Positions 37,301 through 47,293 of a stretch of DNA of 64,000 nt are shown piece after piece (the first letter of the stretch is position 1; each line of letters opens with the position of its first letter). Position numbers and translations under genes: made by a program. The stretch comes from Leptodontidium sp. MPI-SDFR-AT-0119 (lineage: Eukaryota; Ascomycota; Leotiomycetes; Helotiales; Leptodontidiaceae). The stretch spans positions 4,278,001 to 4,342,000 of the forward strand of contig JAHLEZ010000003.1 of the NCBI GenBank assembly GCA_020726505.1. Direction: 5' to 3'. Below the pieces are notes generated by a model. That model saw only the letters and a list, made by a program, of their open reading frames with translations. It did not search any database and was not told the origin of the DNA.

Positions 37301-39612
37301 AAAACTCGGGGGTAAAATAACTAAGGAAGAGTACTAGACTTTTTACTCACAAGTACCCTAATTAAGTCTCAAAACGAGTCGACAAATCAAGACAGTTAGT
37401 GTCTTAAAGCACAACTAGGAGAGATGTCTTATATAGCGCACTAAACTTTAAGAGAGATATAGGAGTTAAGCGCTAATTGATACTACAAGTTATTATATAC
37501 TCTCAAGGGCTATACGACCGAGAGCGCGGTCTTAAGCGTCAGGAAGCACTTACTTAAAGTGCCGGCCCTAAGTAATCGGAAGCTCCGCCTTAAGTAATAG
37601 AATACAAGGAACATCTTAATTCGTTAGATTTAAGGGAAGAATTAAGTATAAAGTAACACTTACTACTTCTGGCCCTAACTAATAATAACTTACCTAAACC
37701 TCTATAAAGGAAGAGGGTAAAAGATTAAGCAACTAGCGACGGTCAAAAGACCTGAGTTAGTAGTAAGATTACGAAACCGAATCGAAGCGTTTACATAGTA
37801 ACTATTAGAGAGTTAATTATAGAATCGTTAAACCCGTCGAGTAACTGTGAGCATTTAGAGGACTTTCTAGGGACCTTTTAGCTTAGTCAAGAACTAGTAC
37901 AAAGAGACGGGAAAGACTTAAGCGTAGTCCACGCTATAATCTTAGCGTCTATTCTTAAAAATGTCGAAATTCGACAACTAGTTAATCTCCCACAAATACA
38001 CTAATCCTAATTACTAAAGGACTTATTAAATTAGAGAGACCTCAAAGATCACCCTCTAAGAGAACACTTCTGAGCCGACGTAATTAAGGAAATCACTAAC
38101 TTAGAGTCGCGTAACTACTAGAGAGTCGTTAAATAAAGCTTTGTTACCGAACAATTAATACTATTAAAATAAGTATTTCACGCTAAAGTCGATTCGTTAG
38201 GGTATTTGACTAAGTGTCGCTCGTGAGTTATTATTAGGGGAGACTTATAACCCGAAACGTCAATTCTCTTAATATATGTGACAACTTTAGTTACTTGTTC
38301 TTTTAAGACCGCTATAGTAATAATAACTTAATTTAATTTAGAGATGATTTAATTTAACGTTATTAACGCCTTTATTAACGCTAAACGAAGCGAATCGAGT
38401 ACTCGCGTATACTACTACTTACTAGACGGATTTAAACAAGACGGGATAGTAGTAGAAGTTAATCGTGCACTTTATAGACTTAGAGACTCGCTAGCATTAT
38501 AATACGGAGACTTTACTAGAACTTTATTAAAGTTAAGGTTAATCCCTTGTAAGGAGGAGCCTTATATCTTTATAAACGAGTAACGCTTAGTCTTTGTTAT
38601 CTTTTATATTGACGATATTTAAGTGTTATACTACTCTTTAGCCCTTAAAGACGCTTAACTTATTATTAACGGCTTAAATACAGTATACAAGCTCACTAGA
38701 GGAGAACTAATAAAGTAGTTTTTAAGTGTTCGCGTTATTAGAGATCGTTAAGTAAAGACTATTTCTTTAGTACACGACACTTATATTTAAAAGGTTACTC
38801 TACAATTTGACTTAATAAATAGAAATTGCCCAAGTACTTTACTACCTCAAGTCGAGCTACTAAAGAATTAAGGGCAAGTAACCTTAGTTCAAATTAAGGA
38901 GTATTAAGAGAAGGTTAACTTAGTGCTTTACACGGTAATCATATTACGCGCAGACGTTACATTTATAGCTTTAAGACTTTCTTACTTCTTGACTAACCCC
39001 TCTTTAGAGCACCTTACGGCAGTTAATTAGACTATTCGTTACCTCTTTAGAACCCGATTTTTAGCGATCACTTATAGTTATAAACTACGCGACTCTTAGC
39101 TTATTATAGCTTTAGATACTTCATTTGTAAACGATCTTAATACTAGGCGCTCTTCTAATAATTATATTATAATACTTTTTAAAGGTTTAATTTTATAAAG
39201 AGCGGCCTTATAAGATATAGTCACTACTTCGATTACACAGGCTAAGCTTTTAAGCGTTAAGCGCACGGCTAAGGAGATTATAGCTTTATAGCGTTTCTTT
39301 TAAGAGCTACGTCTTAAGTTAAGGGAAATTTAGAGAATCTTCTATAATAATTAATAAACGATACAATTAATCGTTAAGGAAAATTAGCGCATCTTTACTA
39401 AGTTACGCCACGTTAATATTTAGAATATATAATTGCGCTAAGAGTTTCAAAAGGGCACTTTTTCAGTCGAATATTTACTTATAAGTTATATGCCCGCTAA
39501 TAGACTTACAAAGAACCTCTCTCGACAGAAATTTAAGAATTTTATTACTTTTATTAACTTAGTCGATGTTTGTGCTTAACTAGAACAACTTACTATAAAG
39601 CCCTCGCTTTAA
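34376..39612 (+). pseudogene. Copia gag-pol, destroyed by RIP
   Basis: Degraded polyprotein of the outer copia element, with its 5' end cut by the gypsy insertion. Landmarks: gag with a Cys/His motif (TCPYK...KCYRL) at about 35107-35160; protease remnant LLDNGATTYLVN at about 35508-35543; GAG-pre-integrase motif LWHLRAGHLRKEAL at about 36030-36075; integrase core about 36200-36640; reverse transcriptase about 37800-38750, with FYIDDI at about 38604-38621, catalytic Asp pair still intact; and RNase H (ALDTSFVNDLNTRRSS) at about 39108-39160. Interrupting codons are almost all TAA or TAG at expected Gln or Trp positions. The visible part ends at a TAA at 39610-39612. No functional product is expected. 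Confidence 0.9.
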
Positions 39613-39880
39613 AGTAAGTCTTTATACACGTTTTTTACTTTTTCCTTTATTATAAGAGTATCTTCTTATATATTTGCTATTCCTTTGTAAATTCTCTTAC
39701 TATTTTATTTACTTAGAGAGTAACTAAGCTCAGGAGTAAAATTCACGGTATTTAGAAGATTTAATTACTCTTAATAGTTATTCGTTTTTATAGCAAAAGT
39801 AACGTAACGTAAGTAAATTACAAGGGGACACTTAGTTATTTAAAGGTTCTTAAGCCTCGCCTCACACAAAAGAGAGTAAC

Positions 39881-40810
39881 TTATATAATTAAAAGGCCTA
39901 AAACCTCCCGAACTAAGTCACTTAATACACTAACAATCACCCTAATAAGTTCCTCAACCCGAGCAACTTGAGCTTCTTGCTCTAGTGTGAGAGTAACTCT
40001 AAGAGGCTTATTAGCCATTAGGGCCTAGAAAGTAATAAGACTAGTACTAATACTAGCGGCCGTAATAGTAACTCCACTAGTTCCACTTATAGTTATAATA
40101 GGAGCAGTAGTCGCAGGAGTAGTAGGAGAAGCCGGTGTTACTCCCCGAGGAGTCTCTTTATTATCCTTTAACTCCGAGGAGGAATCGACATAGAGAGTAG
40201 CTAAGGCCGCACCTAAAGCACGACTAGTAGAGCTAATTACTCTACCGGCAGCTTTACTAATAATAACTTAACCCTTAAAGGCCGCTAAAACAAGAGCTCT
40301 TAGGCGCTTTAATTCCTAAAAAGGTTAGTAATTACACGTTAGAAAAAAACAACCTAAGGAATTTACCTTCTCGCCTGCGTTATTCAAGAGCGTAGCCCGA
40401 TAAACTAGGAAGGGGGCCTAGGTAATAGCGGGAGCAACCTTACAGGAGTAGCCTGAGACGCACGCAAAGCAGCGAGTACCTCGACTAATAATATTAAAGT
40501 ACTCGCCGGTGCTTTTGGTTTGAAGGGCGCCATTGATGTAACTTAAGTAAACAACTACATACTTAGCTCCCTTGACACGAGGAGCACGAGCACGAGTAAT
40601 AGGAGTAGCTATAGTAGCTCTCTTTGGAGTAAGAGTAGCCTTTAGAGCCTTCTTGGCCTCCTTCTTCTTCTTCGCCTACTACAATTAGTAATGCCCAAAT
40701 TAACACATAGCTTTAAGATCGACGATTAACTCAATTCAATTTAAATAACTTATAATAGCGGACAGACGATCAGCCTTGACGGCAGTAGTAAATCGCCGTG
40801 AGACACCCAT
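39881..40810 (-). pseudogene. Antisense Cys-containing ORF in the copia 3' region
   Basis: On the strand opposite to pol, one frame of 310 codons runs from an ATG (MGVSRRFTTAVKADRL) at 40810 to a TAA at 39881. It is interrupted by about nine stop codons, nearly all TAA/TAG where Gln is plausible, as expected for RIP. Features: a Lys-rich stretch (AKKKKEAKKALKATLTPKRA), a motif RGTRCFACVSGYSCKV (C-x2-C-x5-C) followed about 40 residues later by a second Cys pair (SLGCFFLTC), a Ser/Thr/Pro linker, and a C-terminal amphipathic helix with LTLEQEAQVARVEELIRVI. It does not belong to gag or pol. A small zinc-binding or nucleic-acid-binding protein carried by the retroelement is my inference; the family is not recognised. 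Confidence 0.6.
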
Positions 40811-41079
40811 AGTGCCGGTTAATCGATTTATTAATTGATTGATTAATTATTGATTAGTTGATTAGTTGGTAGATCGAAAAGAGTCGATCTATATAGTGTA
40901 AAGTAGTTGTAGGATCAAGAATTAAGTGGGGGCTGCGCCACTTTAAATAAGAGGGTTATTTGCCTAATTTGGTAGTACAGGAATAGTTGTAGCCTAAGTA
41001 TTTAGTTTAGTGTTTGCTCTCGCTTAGCGCAACTAACTATAATACTAGTGACTTATTATTATTACTTAGCTAGGGGGTG

Positions 41080-41264
41080 TGTCGTACAGGCACGGGCTGA
41101 TGCTCGGTTAACTGCGCGTTACGCTAGATATGGTTTCTGCCACGTTATACCGCTTTCAGGAGAACAACGTGTTCCCCTGATTTCCTTATGTATTATAGAG
41201 AATAATAAACCACTTTAATTCTCCCTACGTTGATCGTAAGGCTCTACTCCACTTCTGCACCACA
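41080..41264 (+). repeat. 3' LTR of the copia element
   Basis: 185 bp, matching 27031-27215 except for seven transitions, followed by the GTATT duplication. Confidence 0.95.
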
Positions 41265-42716
41265 GTATTATAATTATTATAACTATTTAGTGAGTTACTA
41301 AGTACTATTGCTTAGTAATTAGCGTTAATATGTCGACGCTACAAGTATAATACTACGTCTTTCGTCTGACAGATTCTTCTTTTATAAAAATCCGACTTCT
41401 CGCTTAACTTACCTTACCCTCGTCACTTGATTACTATGGCAAATCAAGCACATATTATCTATATATAATTAATCCATTTTAAAGAGTAATATTAATAGTT
41501 AATTTTATATAGTCGTCTCCGGTGATTTCGATAACAACCGCCGATTCTCTATTAAAGAGACTTATAATATCGAATATCGGACTCCCTCTTTTCAATCAAC
41601 TCGCTTCCCTCTTAACACTAGTTTATTTAATCCTTTCTTATTAAACTATTAATAGATTACTAATTTATTATGTAATATGTCTTTCACTTTATTACTTCTC
41701 AATTTAAGAAGGAAGAGCCACTAAAATCTATGTCGGGTGGGTTTCTAAAGGCTCTAGAAGGCCTATTGAGGCTTTATTAGAAGTAGGAAAGAGGGTTAGG
41801 GCTAGGGTGATTTCAAGGGGCCAAAAGTGGGTCGCCGATAACGATTTGGGCCTATTATGTCGTTGGATTAGGGGTATTATTACCTTTAAAGAGACTGAAG
41901 TAAAAGGCGACTCTACAGAGTCAGAGAGAGAGATCTTAGACTCTGATTCTAATTATTACTCTTTATAAAGCACTTTTATAACTGCTAAGCTAGCTACCGC
42001 GCTAGCAAATAAGTATAAAATCCAACTAATAAAATCAAGCCAATTCGTCTACCTCTTGCGCTAGTCTCCCTTCTAGTACTATATCAAACTCTTTCATTAT
42101 AGTCTCTGAAATAGTCCTATGGCCGCTCTGTTTCTTAACACACCAAGCGGCTTGCTTGACGCTAAGCCCCTTCCGGTAAGCGTCTATAAAGCGTGAAGCT
42201 CTATTACAGTACCTTCGTAGCGTATCAAGAGGGCAAGAATCAAGAGCTTTAAAGCAAGCTTCTCTAGCCTAAAAAGAGTTGTATTAATAAAAGACCTTAA
42301 AGGGTAAGAGAAGTGTAAGAAGTTACTTACTTCTAGGAAGGTCTCCTTTTATACCTGTCGATACAGGTTCTTGCAATAGGCCTAATACATCTCAATCGGG
42401 TTTAGCTCATAGTGGAATTTCGGTAGAAATAGACACTTATAACCCCTAGCTAATAACATCTCTTCAAGGGCCGATTTTTACTCAAAGAAGTCCTTGTAAT
42501 TAACTAGAATCCTCGCTAAGTAGTAAGTTGTAGGCGTTTTTAGAGGCCAAGAACGAATAGGGGTACAATTCTTCTTAGCCTCACCAGAGCACTTAGTAAC
42601 TAGTACTTTTTTCCCTGTAATTTATTAATATATTACTTAATAAATTAGAATAAAATAGAATTAGAAATACTTACTTAAAGGAAAGCAACCTCTTTCTTGA
42701 AGAATAGCTTTAATTC

Positions 42717-42889
42717 TGTTGGTTTAATAGTCACGTTTTTTGTCACATGCTCGCTTAACGAGTATTTAAGGGGGGGCTCTAGTACAGAGCTCTCCTTTTC
42801 TTGAATACACATTTTGCCACACAGGATTTTACCCCTTAAATATGTCGATTCTGAACCGGAATCAGTAGTACTACCTGAGTATAACGACA
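42717..42889 (+). repeat. Left LTR of the small element
   Basis: 173 bp; includes TATTTAAG followed by a G-rich hairpin. It pairs with 44091-44263. Confidence 0.93.
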
Positions 42890-43271
42890 TTAATTAATTG
42901 CGAATTACTCAGTAGTTAATTAACAAGTTAATTAGTGAAACTCGAAGATTCTCGAAGTAAAGTCTCGAAGCACTCGTTCGATGAACCTCTTGATACTTAC
43001 GAGAATTCTGAAGCCGGCAAGACTCTTACGAGTTTAAAGGGCGGACACGTTTATCTTCGACCTCTTTACTGAGCTAGTCGAAGCTCTTCTTTCGAGCCTT
43101 TAACTCGAGTCTTTCATAAGCCCAGAGTAAGGGATGAGAACTGCTTAATTCGATTAAAGCACCTCGAATTACACGACCTCTTCGAAGCTCCTCCTCCTTC
43201 GAATCTTCCTCTTTTCGAACCCCTTTCGGAACCTCCCTCTTTCGAATTACACCCCTTTTTCTCCGCTACAA

Positions 43272-43727
43272 CGACCCCCGCAGCGATGAGTTCGAAGCCG
43301 GCGAGATTCTTTCTCGAGTGGAAGGCAAGACGACTACCTCTTCTTCGAAACACCCTTTTCCTCTCTGTCGTAGACGACCTCCTGCGGCAATGCGTCTACC
43401 TTCGACCTCTTCGCTGAGCTAGTCGAAGCTCTCTCCTTTGAAGCACCTATTCGAAGGACCTCTCTTCTTCCTCAAATACACACCTTTTCTCCGCTATAAC
43501 GACCCCCGCAGCGATGAGTTCGAAGCCGGCGAGATTCTTTCTCGAGTGGAAGGCAGGACGGTTACCTCTTCTTCGAAACACCTTTTTTCCTCTCTGCCGC
43601 AGACGACCTCCTGCGGCAATGCGTCAATTATTGACCTCTTTATTAAGCCAGCTCGATCCCCTCTTTTGCACGCGTCAGAATCGCCTACTTCGACCTCTTC
43701 GCTGAGCCAGCTCGAAACTACCTCTTC
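43272..43727. repeat. Tandem 228-bp repeat inside the small LTR element
   Basis: The block starting CGACCCCCGCAGCGATGAG at 43272 recurs at 43500, a 228-bp period. The first about 120 bp are nearly identical and the remainder is looser. The repeat units are rich in TTCGA and CTTCG. Confidence 0.85.
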
Positions 43728-44090
43728 TGCACGCCTCAGAATCACTAGCTATCGAGCTTCCTTTCGATACCTCCTTTTTCCGACTTTTCCCCTTTTCTTC
43801 GAAGCCACGTTACTCGATTCGGAAATTAGGTCTTAGTAAGCTTCGTGCGCTTTAACGACAATTTCGCTTCGGTACCGAATTAACCTAAATAGCCGACAAG
43901 TTCCACCGTAAGGGGTCCTATACCAGTTATATCAACTCCGGTACCGAGGCTTTCGAGAGTATAAATAAGAATAAGGAATAATCAGCTTCTTTGTATTTAG
44001 AGACTCGTCGTTGTTTGTTCGATTGATTACTAGCTACTAAGTTAGCATTTGGTTCGAGGGAGACGTCTCTCGAAAAGGAAAAACTGCCAG

Positions 44091-44263
44091 TGTTAGTTTA
44101 ATAGTCACGTTTTTTGTCACATGCTCGCTTAACGAGTATTTAAGGGGGGGCTCTAGTACAGAGCTCTCCTTTTCTTGAATACACATTTTGCCACACAGGA
44201 TTTTACCCCTTAAATGTGTCGATTCTGAACCGGAATCAGTGGTACCACCCGAGTATAACGACA
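44091..44263 (+). repeat. Right LTR of the small element
   Basis: 173 bp, followed directly by the AATTC target duplication. Confidence 0.93.
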
Positions 44264-45918
44264 AATTCCCTTAGGAACTTCGACAATTATAGTCTGTTTG
44301 ACTCTCTTCTTATTAGGGTGACCTTCGACAGGCACCTTAATAGTCTTCTCAACCTAATAATTAAGCTCTTGAGTAGTACCGACGACTCCACGAGCTCTTT
44401 TCGATTCGGAAATATCAGGAGGAAAGTAAGTATTCTAAACAGTTAGTAAAACAGTTAGTAATTTAGTAATTACTAAATTAGGAAGGTATAACTAACCTTC
44501 TGAGGCAATGGAGCTCCTCCCTCTCCAAGATTCATAGCAAAGGCGTTTAAAGCTCCGTCTCTCTTGCTAGCGTGAGCACTTGATTAGTCGAATACAAAAA
44601 CAGCTACCTTATTAGAGTGCTTTTCTTCGAATATATCGATAGCTCGCTTTACTTGCGCCAGTAGTTGCTTTGTGTCCTAATAAGGCGTTTTATTTAGTCC
44701 ACCGGGATAAATGATTTCCCGAGCGTCTTTCTGGCTAATCACAAGCCTTCCTTTAAGGCTTATAAAGTCCGAGTAGTAAATAAGACCCCCTTTACTCTTT
44801 AAAGGCATCTTTTGTTGATTTTCGTCTAATTAAATTCGCTTAGAGTACTCTTTGGCGTGAAAGTAACTCTCGTCGTAATAGTATATTACGTGCTCCTTCT
44901 CTCTAGAGGGTAAGTCAGGTGTGACAAGTCGTAGTACTCCATTGGCGTCTTCTTCGTAATTAGTCGTAAGAGCTTAATATTTGGCGATTTGCAGTAGAAA
45001 CTCTTCTTGGCGGTACTTAATTACGTCGACTCTTTCGTGACCGTCGACGTAAACTCCCTTCTTTTCCTCTGTAGCGTGAAATCCGAGTCGATTTAACCAC
45101 TTATAAGTAGCTGTTTTACTAAGGGGTTTCCACTCCTTTGGCTTTTTACCGGGTTTTTTGCGTATACCGGAAGTAAGTCTAAGAAGAGGCTTTTTAGTCT
45201 TTTTGGCGCTAGTAAGTAGTCGAGGCATTATCTCTGTATTTAGAGTGTATCGGAATCTTTTTGGCGTAACTGTAGCGAGCCTTTGAGCTAATAGCCATAC
45301 TCTATAAGCGCGAAAGACGTCCTCGTTGTCTAAATAAGACCGATTTGAGCGTTTCCCTCCCCTAGTCTCTATCGGGAGATATCCGTAAGCTCTATAATAG
45401 AGGAAAAGAGCTCTGATTTTGCGGGCAAGGGTTATTCCGTCGCCGGTTTAGTGGTTACTTGCCGCTATAAGTAGTGACGCTTTAATTCGACCTCTACGAG
45501 GACTCTTTTTTAAGAGGTTTTAGACGTATTATTGAATAAGCGAGTATTCAAAGTGTAGCCGAGGGAGTAAAATAAGGCGTTTGTCGTTGACTTGTTTTTT
45601 TATTAAATCAAGTACTTCTTTATAAGTCCTTGGCATAATAGAGAGCTCCGAAGACGTATTAATAGCGTCTCTAATTAACGAGTCTAATAAGAGCTCGCTT
45701 CGTCTGTTGGTCCACAGGTCCCTACATGAGCATACTTCGGTCTGGAAAAGTGGGTGCGGGTCAAAGTCAGGGGTCAGGGCTTAGCCGGACTGGTTTCGGT
45801 GGAGATTCGGTGGGGTTTCGTAGTATATAGTCTAGCTCTCCTCGCACTCTCTTAGAAAATACACAGATTTTGAACCATACATTTATTACTCTGTCGCCAT
45901 ACTCGCATTAGAATATAT

Positions 45919-46848
45919 TCACACATGCGGCGTGGTACATGAACCGGTACTGCACCGACATCGTCCACTGTCGATAAACTTGATATCGTTCAAATCGTCT
46001 AGCTTAATTGAGTTATCTTCAGCCTCTAATTCAGCCTCTATAAGAGCGTCGAATTCTAAATCCTCGTCGTCGCTAGAATCGATATCTTCGAATATATCTT
46101 CTTCTTCTTCTTCTTCTTCTTCTTTAATAACTAGAGGCTTTGGCGTAAAGAAAGAGTTAATATTCTTTTGAGTTGTCAATTGAGTAACTATAGGGGTTTT
46201 AAACCTTTTAGCTTGACGCTTAATCTCTCGTTTGTCGGCTCGAAGTCGTCCTTGAGTACGAATAGACTACTCTCTTATAGGAGCTTGTTTTCTAACGTAT
46301 AACTTCTTTGAGTCTAGTTATAAATTAATATATATATATAAATCAAATTTAAAGGGTAACTTACGTGTGAGAGAATCAAGAGATACTTTTTCAGAAGGTA
46401 AATAACTTAATTTGCCTTCTAAATCGATTATTAACTGACGAAAGTACTTAGAGGTTTTAAACTCGTCAGTAACTTCCTTCTTAATATCTGATTCGTCTAT
46501 ATCCTCCCTGTCTAGCCTATCCGGGCCTAGCTCTTTAAGATCTTGATTTAAATACTTATTATTATAAGTAATATCATCTTCTTCTTCAATCTCCGACTCC
46601 TCCTCGCTCTCTGATTCGCTAATCACTTAAGCTTTCTCGGCTCCTGATTAGTAGGGGGGACTACTATTAAAAGCAGTAAGTGTAGACGTAGAAGTAGCCT
46701 TTGTAGGTCGTAAGGGTAGGGGAAGTGTAGTAGACGTAGAGGAGGTTTCTGGTGTTTTATGACGAGAACGCTTTGTAATTGGCCTAATAGGCGAGCCAAG
46801 AGGTGATTTAGCGAGTGTAGCACTTCGATAGCGCTTTAAAGGAGGCAT
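45919..46848 (-). pseudogene. Charged N-terminal reading frame of the DNA transposon
   Basis: Starts at an ATG (46848) with a basic region (MPPLKRYRSATLAKSP...ITKRSRHK), passes two TAA codons that look like former Gln codons, then continues in the same frame into a very acidic stretch (SESESEEESEIEEEDDI). A GTAAGT donor near 46368 and a TAG acceptor near 46314 would remove a short AT-rich intron. The following exon is basic, then strongly acidic again (a run of eight Glu from a GAA repeat), and closes with GRCRCSTGSCTTPHV before a stop at 45919. It could be the N-terminus of the transposase or a separate accessory protein; no domain is recognised. It lies within 450 bp of the right terminal repeat and is probably the first gene of the element. 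Confidence 0.55.
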
Positions 46849-47266
46849 ATTAGCCGTGGTAAAGGTTGTGGTTGTAATAGCGGTAGTAATAGTAAAGATA
46901 TTAGAAGAATCTGACGTTAGAATTGACGATATTTTGTCTCGCTTAAGTACTAGAGCCTTAAATCCTTATAGAAATCTAAATTTTAAAATCCAACATTTTC
47001 AAAAACTTTTTAATTTATAATAACTGCAAGCCTTATCAGAGTCGATTGCCCTTATTAGTTTTTTTTTGTGGGTCCTAATAAAAAAGTTATATTTATATTT
47101 AGAAAATCGGCCAATTTTTTTAAAAATCGTTTTTTTTTTGTGATATATTAGACTATAACTTTTTATTTAGTTAAGTAATTATAAAAAGTGAATATTTAGA
47201 TAAGCTTTCTAGACTATTTTACAGGTTTTCATAAGAAAATAACCCCACTTTTTTAAAGTCTAAAAA

Positions 47267-47293
47267 TTTACCGTGTTTGAAGCGGTCCGACTG
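47267..47293 (-). repeat. Right terminal inverted repeat of the DNA transposon
   Basis: Exact reverse complement of 26621-26647; the TA at 47294-47295 is the second copy of the target duplication. Confidence 0.95.

Larger units (their letters stand above)
27031..41264 (+). mobile_element. Ty1/copia LTR retrotransposon, RIP-mutated
   Basis: 14,234 bp including a nested gypsy element; about 7.6 kb without it. LTRs of 185 bp begin TGTCGTACAGG and end CACCACA. The flanking 5-bp duplications are GTATT at 27026-27030 and 41265-41269. A purine tract (AGGGGGTG) lies just before the 3' LTR. Domain order gag, protease, integrase, reverse transcriptase, RNase H is that of copia elements. An extra antisense frame sits between pol and the 3' LTR, which partly explains the length. 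Confidence 0.95.
42717..44263 (+). mobile_element. Small non-autonomous LTR retroelement (TRIM/LARD type)
   Basis: 1,547 bp with 173-bp LTRs (42717-42889 and 44091-44263) that start TGTT and end GACA, flanked by perfect AATTC duplications (42712-42716 and 44264-44268). The LTRs differ at five positions by eye, all transitions. The roughly 1.2-kb interior encodes no gag or pol and consists largely of CTTCGA-rich sequence with a 228-bp tandem duplication. The orientation is set by a TATTTAAG box followed by a GGGCTCT...AGAGCTC hairpin on the plus strand and is not certain. It must have been moved by another element's proteins. Confidence 0.9.
42035..45700 (-). pseudogene. DDE transposase of the DNA transposon, split by an insertion
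   Basis: Read on the minus strand, interrupted by the 1.5-kb LTR element and a few nonsense codons. N-terminal part: ETRGGKRSNRSYLDNEDVFRA, TATYKWLNRLGFH and KKGVYVDGHERVDVIKYR at about 45030-45400, a DNA-binding and linker style typical of a large fungal DDE family. Catalytic candidates: Asp in YDESYF (about 44863-44880), Asp in VFVFD followed by a nonsense codon and SSAHAS (about 44570-44600), and Glu in LPKFHYELNPIEMY (about 42395-42440). The C-terminus has AYRKGLSVKQAAWCVKK (about 42120-42190) and a TGA stop at 42035-42037. An intron of about 65 nt near 42275-42340 seems likely. The small LTR element lies between the second Asp and the Glu, so this copy is dead. The upstream limit is approximate. 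Confidence 0.8.
26621..47293 (-). mobile_element. DNA transposon (IS630/Tc1/mariner-like) with nested insertions
   Basis: The element is bounded by 27-bp perfect inverted repeats beginning CAGTCGGACCGC and flanked on both sides by TA, the target duplication of the IS630/Tc1/mariner group. Total span is 20,673 bp. Removing the copia and small LTR insertions with their 5-bp duplications leaves about 4.9 kb. It encodes, on the minus strand, a degraded DDE transposase and an upstream charged reading frame (listed separately). Ends and target duplication are read directly; the superfamily is inferred from TA, the DES/FD/NPIE motif order and ends. It is broken by nonsense codons and by the insertion inside the transposase, so it cannot be autonomous now. 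Confidence 0.88.

Noticed and set aside
43272..43727. Direct repeats considered as a CRISPR-like array
   Set aside because: Only two long units of 228 bp, no spacers, inside an LTR element in a eukaryote.
42675..44264. Two nearly identical short frames beginning MSLYSG
   Set aside because: They are the same LTR read on the minus strand twice; identity comes from LTR duplication, not from a gene pair.
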